This document shows, piece by piece, positions 59,879-64,000 of a DNA stretch of 64,000 nt. Every line of letters starts with the position of its first letter. The stretch's first letter is position 1. Location of the stretch: NCBI GenBank assembly GCA_030447545.1, contig JAUJOV010000006.1, positions 1 to 64,000 of the forward strand, written 5' to 3'. Origin of the DNA: Sphingomicrobium sp. (GTDB taxonomy: Bacteria; Pseudomonadota; Alphaproteobacteria; Sphingomonadales; Sphingomonadaceae). The notes under the pieces were generated by a model that was not told where the DNA came from, made no database searches, and worked only from the letters and a program-made list of their open reading frames with translations. Position numbers and translations under genes: made by a program.

Positions 59879-62256
59879 GCAACTTCCAGCAAGCGCGGAA
59901 GCCACGCCTCGGGCGAATCGCCGACCTGCTGGCGAATGTCGTCGAGCAGGCGAACCGTTCGCTCGCGGCCCGACAGCACGGTCAGCAGGTCGGGTTCGGA
60001 AGCCAGGTTGAGCCGCACCACCACGCTGTCGCTGCCATGCTTCACGAGGAAGGCGCGCGCGGTTTCCGGAATTGTCCGGACGAGATCGAACTCATGCTTG
60101 GTAAGCCCGAAGCCGTCGATGTAATCGCTCGCCTGGGCCGACGCATTGGCCATGAAGATCTGCGTCCCCGCCTGCTCGACGATTGCCGACGCAATCCGGC
60201 TCTGCAGCGCATCGGACGCCGATTGGGTCGCGAAGCCGACGATCCCGCCACGCTTCCGGATCGTCTTCTCCCAGTCGCGGATTCGCGACACGAACACGTC
60301 GTCGTCGAGAGCCTTCCAGCCTTCGTCGACTACGATGATCGTCGGCTTTCCGTCCAGACGCTCCTCGACTCGATGGAACAGGTAAAGCATGGTCGGCGAG
60401 CGCAACGCCGGCTGGTCGAGGATCGCCGTCATGTCGAAGCCGATCGTGTCGGCATGCAGATCGACACAATCGACCGGATTGTCGAACAGCCACGCGTGCT
60501 CGCCGGCCGAATGCCACGGCGCAAGGCGCGCCGCGATATCGGTGCCCGACGCCCGCCCGCGGCCGCGGAACAGCTCGGCGAGGTAGCGCAAGCGGCGGTG
60601 TTCGGGAGGCCCGGCGAAGGACGCGTCGATCGCCTCGCTGATCCAGCCCGCCTCCTCGACCGTCGGGGGTTCGCCTTCGCCGGTCACCAGCTTTGCAATC
60701 CAGTCGGACAGGAAGCGGCGATTGCCCGGCGTGTCCGGAAGCGCGAGCGGATTAAGGCCCGTCGCAACGCCTGGACGCAACGTGTCGTAGGAGGCGCCGA
60801 TCGCGCGAAGGAAGATCTCGGCGCCGCGATCCTTGTCGAAGAAGACTACTCGGGGCGCGAAGCGCCGCGCCTGCGCGATCAGGAACGACAGGACCACCGT
60901 CTTGCCCGATCCCGAAGGCCCGATGATCGTGAAATTGCCGAGGTCGCCGCGGTGGAAGTTGAAGAAATAGGGGCCGGCCGAAGTGGTCTCGAACAGGGCC
61001 ACTGCGTCACCCCAGAAATTGCCGCTGGGCTGGCCGACCGGAAAATTATGCGCGCTCGCGAAGCCGGCGAAATTGGCCGACGAGACCAGCGCGCGCCGCG
61101 CGATGTACCCGAAGTTGCCGGGGAATTGCGCCCAGAACGCGGCCTCGAGCCCGAGCTCCTCGCGCACGGCGACAAAGCCTGCGTCCGACAGGCTCGCCTG
61201 CACTTCGCCAATGGCGACGTCGAGCTCCGCAAGGTTCGCCGCCTTGACCAGCACCGTGAGGTGATGTTCGCCGAACAAGGATCGGCCTGCCGCCACCTCG
61301 TCTTTGGCAAGCGTGAGTTCCGAGCGAAGCGACACCGCCGCATCATCGGCCGAGCGCATCCGGCGTAGGGCAAGATCCATGCGCTCGAGCGCGGGGCCGC
61401 GTTCGACCACCGCGAAGCTCTGGGTGACAACCAGCTCGAGCGGCAGCCGGTACAGATCGTCGAGCATCCCCGCACCAGTTTCGGCTGGATAGTCCTTGAT
61501 CGAAAGGATCGCCGCGACCTCCGCGTCCGCGCCGTCGACGGGTCCGAACTCGATCGCGTCCGGGCCGAAGCTCAGCCGCCGCTTGGCGATCGCATGTGCC
61601 AGCTCGCCCTGGGGCAAAAGCATCGGGGTGGAGGTGCCATTGAGCAGCGTCGAGAGGAACTCGAGCGGCTCCGAGGCAAGCCCGGTCGGAAGGTCGTAGG
61701 TGCTCAGCAGCTTGGGCCCATAGGGCTCGAGCGCGGCAAGCAGCGCTTCGCGCGCCTGGTTGAGCTCGCGCAGGTCGGCACTGGTCTCGGCCGACTGCCG
61801 CCTGTCCCCCGAGATGATGCTGAGCAGGCGATCCGCGGCGCGAGCCCGGCCGGCGAGCGGACGCACGACGAGCGTCAGATAGAGGTCGTTGACGTACAAT
61901 TTGCGCGTGGCGAGGCGTTCGCGCCACGCGCTGTCGAGCGCAGCGCTGAACGGATCGGCAAATTCACCCTCGAGCTGAGGCGCGACCGAGCGCCGGACGA
62001 CGTGGTGAACGAGCGCAAAGCGCGCCGAGGCAATCGACTCCAGCATCATCGCCCGGGCAGTCTTGCGCGCGTCGAGCTCTGCCGCATCGATGGTCTCGAA
62101 TGGCAGCCCTTCGAGACGGATCATCTGCATCGCAAGCCCGTCGCGAGTGACGATCGTGTGATCGTCGACCTGCGCGACACAGGGCAGATGATCTCCCACC
62201 GACTTCTCGCGTGCGGCGGCCCTCGCGCGATCCGTAAGCCTAGGGGCGATAGACAT
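59875..62256 (-). CDS. virB4: Type IV secretion ATPase VirB4
   Basis: A 793-residue ATPase. The N-terminal CagE/TrbE domain is followed by the P-loop IIGPSGSGKTVVLSFLIAQA near residue 450, Walker B IIVVDEGWKALDDDVFVSRI near residue 640, and RKRGGIVGFATQSASDALQS after it. It energises pilin extraction and substrate transfer. The start overlaps the virB3 stop by 17 bases. The gene is full-length and unbroken. Confidence 0.94.
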   Translation of the reverse strand: MSIAPRLTDRARAAAREKSVGDHLPCVAQVDDHTIVTRDGLAMQMIRLEGLPFETIDAAELDARKTARAMMLESIASARFALVHHVVRRSVAPQLEGEFADPFSAALDSAWRERLATRKLYVNDLYLTLVVRPLAGRARAADRLLSIISGDRRQSAETSADLRELNQAREALLAALEPYGPKLLSTYDLPTGLASEPLEFLSTLLNGTSTPMLLPQGELAHAIAKRRLSFGPDAIEFGPVDGADAEVAAILSIKDYPAETGAGMLDDLYRLPLELVVTQSFAVVERGPALERMDLALRRMRSADDAAVSLRSELTLAKDEVAAGRSLFGEHHLTVLVKAANLAELDVAIGEVQASLSDAGFVAVREELGLEAAFWAQFPGNFGYIARRALVSSANFAGFASAHNFPVGQPSGNFWGDAVALFETTSAGPYFFNFHRGDLGNFTIIGPSGSGKTVVLSFLIAQARRFAPRVVFFDKDRGAEIFLRAIGASYDTLRPGVATGLNPLALPDTPGNRRFLSDWIAKLVTGEGEPPTVEEAGWISEAIDASFAGPPEHRRLRYLAELFRGRGRASGTDIAARLAPWHSAGEHAWLFDNPVDCVDLHADTIGFDMTAILDQPALRSPTMLYLFHRVEERLDGKPTIIVVDEGWKALDDDVFVSRIRDWEKTIRKRGGIVGFATQSASDALQSRIASAIVEQAGTQIFMANASAQASDYIDGFGLTKHEFDLVRTIPETARAFLVKHGSDSVVVRLNLASEPDLLTVLSGRERTVRLLDDIRQQVGDSPEAWLPRLLEVA

Positions 62257-62515
62257 TGGCGCCCCACAGGCTTCGGTTCGGCACGCGCGGCACCTTGCGC
62301 AGGCGAGTCAGCCACACCGCCATGATGTGCGGATCGCGCAAGTGCGCGGCATAACCGATCGCGTGGATGAATATGGACGGGAGAAGCGCGAACGGGCTCT
62401 TGAAGATCAGGAACAGTTCGGCGGCGACGATGCCGTTGAGAACGAAAAAGGGATAGGTCACCCCAGCCACCATCTGCGGCCGGGCCAAAGCCCTGAACAG
62501 CCGGTCGCTGGCCAT
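62240..62515 (-). CDS. virB3: Type IV secretion protein VirB3
   Basis: A 91-residue inner-membrane protein with two hydrophobic segments (PQMVAGVTYPFFVLNGIVAA and PFALLPSIFIHAIGYAAHL) and the family's LFRALARPQM start. VirB3 works with VirB4 and VirB6 in pilus assembly. It lies two bases after virB2 and before virB4. Confidence 0.92.
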   Translation of the reverse strand: MASDRLFRALARPQMVAGVTYPFFVLNGIVAAELFLIFKSPFALLPSIFIHAIGYAAHLRDPHIMAVWLTRLRKVPRVPNRSLWGANVYRP

Positions 62516-62517
62516 CG

Positions 62518-62817
62518 TCAGCCGCCCGCCACCGATCGAATGCCGCCGACGATCGACGCGGCGCCGAACAGGATGAACAGGCCGAGCACGACGGTCGCGC
62601 CATATTTCCAGTTGATCCGGCCGGTCAGCATGAGGAACCCGACCCCGGCGACGGCAATCACCGCGACCGCGGTCGCGACATTGCCGAGCAAGGTCCCCTG
62701 AAGCCAGTTCACTGCTCCGACGACCGGTCCCGAGCCGGCGGGATCAGGCGCCGCATACTGCGCCTGCGCGGGTCCGGCGAGCGCGGCGAGCACGAGCATC
62801 CAGCAGCGATTGATCAT
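62518..62817 (-). CDS. virB2: Type IV secretion pilin VirB2
   Basis: A 99-residue pilin precursor. A signal peptide (MLVLAALAGPAQA) is followed by two hydrophobic helices (VATAVAVIAVAGVGFLMLTG and ATVVLGLFILFGAASIVGGI) separated by the short loop RINWKY. This is the layout of a VirB2 major pilin. It overlaps virB1 by four bases. Confidence 0.92.
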   Translation of the reverse strand: MINRCWMLVLAALAGPAQAQYAAPDPAGSGPVVGAVNWLQGTLLGNVATAVAVIAVAGVGFLMLTGRINWKYGATVVLGLFILFGAASIVGGIRSVAGG

Positions 62818-63425
62818 TGACCAGGCACCTCCAGCGAAATGGACGGCGTCGCCTGAAGCGCGGCGGGAACGCGCCAGCGCGACATGATCTTCGCCACATA
62901 ATCCTGCGTTTCCCGATACGGCGGGATTCCGCGATAGCGCATCACCGCGCCCGGGCCGGCATTGTACGCTGCAAGGGCAAGGGGGACGCTGCCGAAGCGG
63001 TCGATCTGCCGGCGCAGATAGAGGGCTCCGCCGCGAATGTTCTCGGCAAGGTCAGTCGGCCGGACGCCAAGCTCCGCCGCGGTGCCAGGCATCAGCTGCA
63101 TCACTCCCAAGGCGCCCTTGGGGCTGACAGCGTTCATCCGACCGCGCGATTCCTGCCACGCAACCGCCTCGAGCAATCCGGGGTGAAGCCCGTATGCGCG
63201 CGCTGCATCGGCAAGCATGGACCCGACCGGGCCGCTGCTGGTGCCAAGGGTCGGCTGGACCGGTTCTTCCTGGCGAAGCGGACTGACCTCCTCCTCCGTG
63301 AACATCGTCGGCCCGTCATAGGTGCGGGCCTCGCCGGAGGAGTCGATCTCGATGACTTGAGCATGCGCCGGGATGGACGTCGCGAGGCAAGCCAGGAGTA
63401 CGCAGAGAGAACTTTTCATCATCAT
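62814..63425 (-). CDS. virB1: VirB1-like lytic transglycosylase
   Basis: A 203-residue secreted transglycosylase. A signal peptide (SLCVLLACLATSIPAHAQ) precedes a linker and an SLT domain with the catalytic Glu in AVAWQESRGRMNAVSPKGAL and the conserved GVMQLMPGTAAELGV and ALAAYNAGPGAVMRY. It opens peptidoglycan for the secretion apparatus. It overlaps the membrane-protein gene upstream in the operon by four bases. Confidence 0.92.
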   Translation of the reverse strand: MMMKSSLCVLLACLATSIPAHAQVIEIDSSGEARTYDGPTMFTEEEVSPLRQEEPVQPTLGTSSGPVGSMLADAARAYGLHPGLLEAVAWQESRGRMNAVSPKGALGVMQLMPGTAAELGVRPTDLAENIRGGALYLRRQIDRFGSVPLALAAYNAGPGAVMRYRGIPPYRETQDYVAKIMSRWRVPAALQATPSISLEVPGQ

Positions 63426-63904
63426 TCCATATGATCGGGCACGTAACCCGGAGTGGGCATCAGCGAAACCAAAAATGACAGCGCTGCCACGGCCATCATC
63501 CAGCTTAAAACCACTTTTGCAACAATAGCATGTCCTCTGCTGCTAAGCCATTTCCCGGGGATGAATAAAAGCGCCAGAGGCAGAATCAGGGCGAGCTGGG
63601 CGAGACTTGACGATACCGAGCCGAGCGCCCCGATCCAAGCGCCGCCATTCACTCCGATGACCACGGGGCCACCTTGCGAAAATCCGCGCGGAAGAAGAGC
63701 CAGCGCAGCGGTCACGACCATGCTCAACCAGAGGACGCTGAGGATCATTGAGTCGAAGCTGCCGGGCACCGGCAGCGACCAGGCGATCACTGCCGTGCCC
63801 GCGAGGCCACCGGCAGCGAGCCAGGCTGCGCGTCCGTCGGCGAACGTCAGGCCGAGGCCGACGACAGCGCACAACAGCGCCATGGCGACGAGCTCGTTGC
63901 TCAC
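63422..63904 (-). CDS. Membrane protein encoded upstream of virB1
   Basis: A 160-residue protein from GTG 63904 with four or more hydrophobic segments: LVAMALLCAVVGLGLTF, MILSVLWLSMVVTAALALLP, LALILPLALLFIPGKWL and VVLSWMMAVAALSFLVSLMP. It is not one of the standard VirB proteins. The start overlaps the stop of the small upstream gene (GTGA), and its stop overlaps virB1, so it belongs to the operon. Function unknown. Confidence 0.7.
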   Translation of the reverse strand: MSNELVAMALLCAVVGLGLTFADGRAAWLAAGGLAGTAVIAWSLPVPGSFDSMILSVLWLSMVVTAALALLPRGFSQGGPVVIGVNGGAWIGALGSVSSSLAQLALILPLALLFIPGKWLSSRGHAIVAKVVLSWMMAVAALSFLVSLMPTPGYVPDHME

Positions 63905-63999
63905 GAGGTCAGCGCGCCCACGACGAACCACGCGCCGAACAAAGCGATCGCGCCGCCGATCGTGCCCAGTGCGATTGCTCCCCCCTTGATGGACTTCAT
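63901..63999 (-). CDS. Very small membrane protein at the head of the visible vir operon
   Basis: 32 residues from ATG 63999: MKSIKGGAIALGTIGGAIAL, then a hydrophobic end with GAWFVVGALTS. It is a single hydrophobic helix with a basic start. It overlaps the next gene by four bases (GTGA). The frame might extend beyond the right edge, so it could be the end of a longer gene. Confidence 0.55.
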   Translation of the reverse strand: MKSIKGGAIALGTIGGAIALFGAWFVVGALTS

Positions 64000-64000
64000 C

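Overview
The window is chromosomal DNA of a high-GC alphaproteobacterium, most likely of the order Sphingomonadales. Support comes from the gene content and order (ilvE-proC-ybjN-ubiK, dxs-tlyA, ctaA near rplM-rpsI, ppk-ppx, glnB and glnA, map, phaZ and phaR), GTG and TTG starts, and a VirB-type secretion operon. A family of imperfect palindromes with arms AATGTCCGC/GCGGACATT sits only in the first 5.8 kb.

Layout. 1-10,980 is a lower-GC accessory region. It holds an erythromycin-esterase-like lipoprotein, small membrane proteins, an AsnC/Lrp remnant, a DUF885 lipoprotein and small orphan genes. It ends in a three-gene cassette (DUF2868 membrane protein, DUF3482 GTPase, and a third membrane protein with a shifted frame) that abuts a decayed integrase next to tRNA-Gln(UUG). 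11-27 kb is housekeeping: amino acid synthesis, isoprenoid precursor synthesis, zinc/iron regulation, heme A, ribosomal proteins L13/S9, methionine metabolism and pyrophosphatase. 28-39 kb carries polyphosphate kinase and exopolyphosphatase, nitrogen control (PII and glutamine synthetase), PilZ proteins and an amino acid permease. 39-45 kb carries an S24 regulator, DJ-1/PfpI protein, topoisomerase IB, an MscS channel and small proteins. 45-52 kb is a polyhydroxyalkanoate-related block (phaZ, phaR, a PhaC-like hydrolase) with an ABC exporter and a low-complexity Ser/Gly-rich protein; two tiny ORFs with exceptionally strong Shine-Dalgarno sequences lie in or beside it. 52-55 kb has tRNA-Arg(CCG), two related Crp/Fnr regulators and an EF-hand protein. 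55-64 kb is a tightly overlapped minus-strand virB1-2-3-4-6-8-9-10-11 operon that runs off the right edge.

Many genes whose product is plainly recognisable are split by single-base frame changes: dxs, ctaA, sixA, ppa, phaZ, the ABC exporter, a Crp/Fnr gene, the PhaC-like gene and others. Several of these genes are normally essential, and the breaks cluster at 16-27 kb and 45-54 kb while 28-39 kb and 55-64 kb are clean. Sequencing or assembly indels are therefore the simplest explanation for most of them, while the integrase and AsnC/Lrp remnants look like true decay. For split genes I give the full span and say where the frame changes.

The most interesting candidates are (i) the DUF2868-DUF3482-third-gene cassette, whose two transcription or translation starts sit in identical 8-12-8 palindromes, and (ii) the two tiny ORFs preceded by a near-perfect complement of the 16S rRNA 3' end and followed by an intrinsic terminator.
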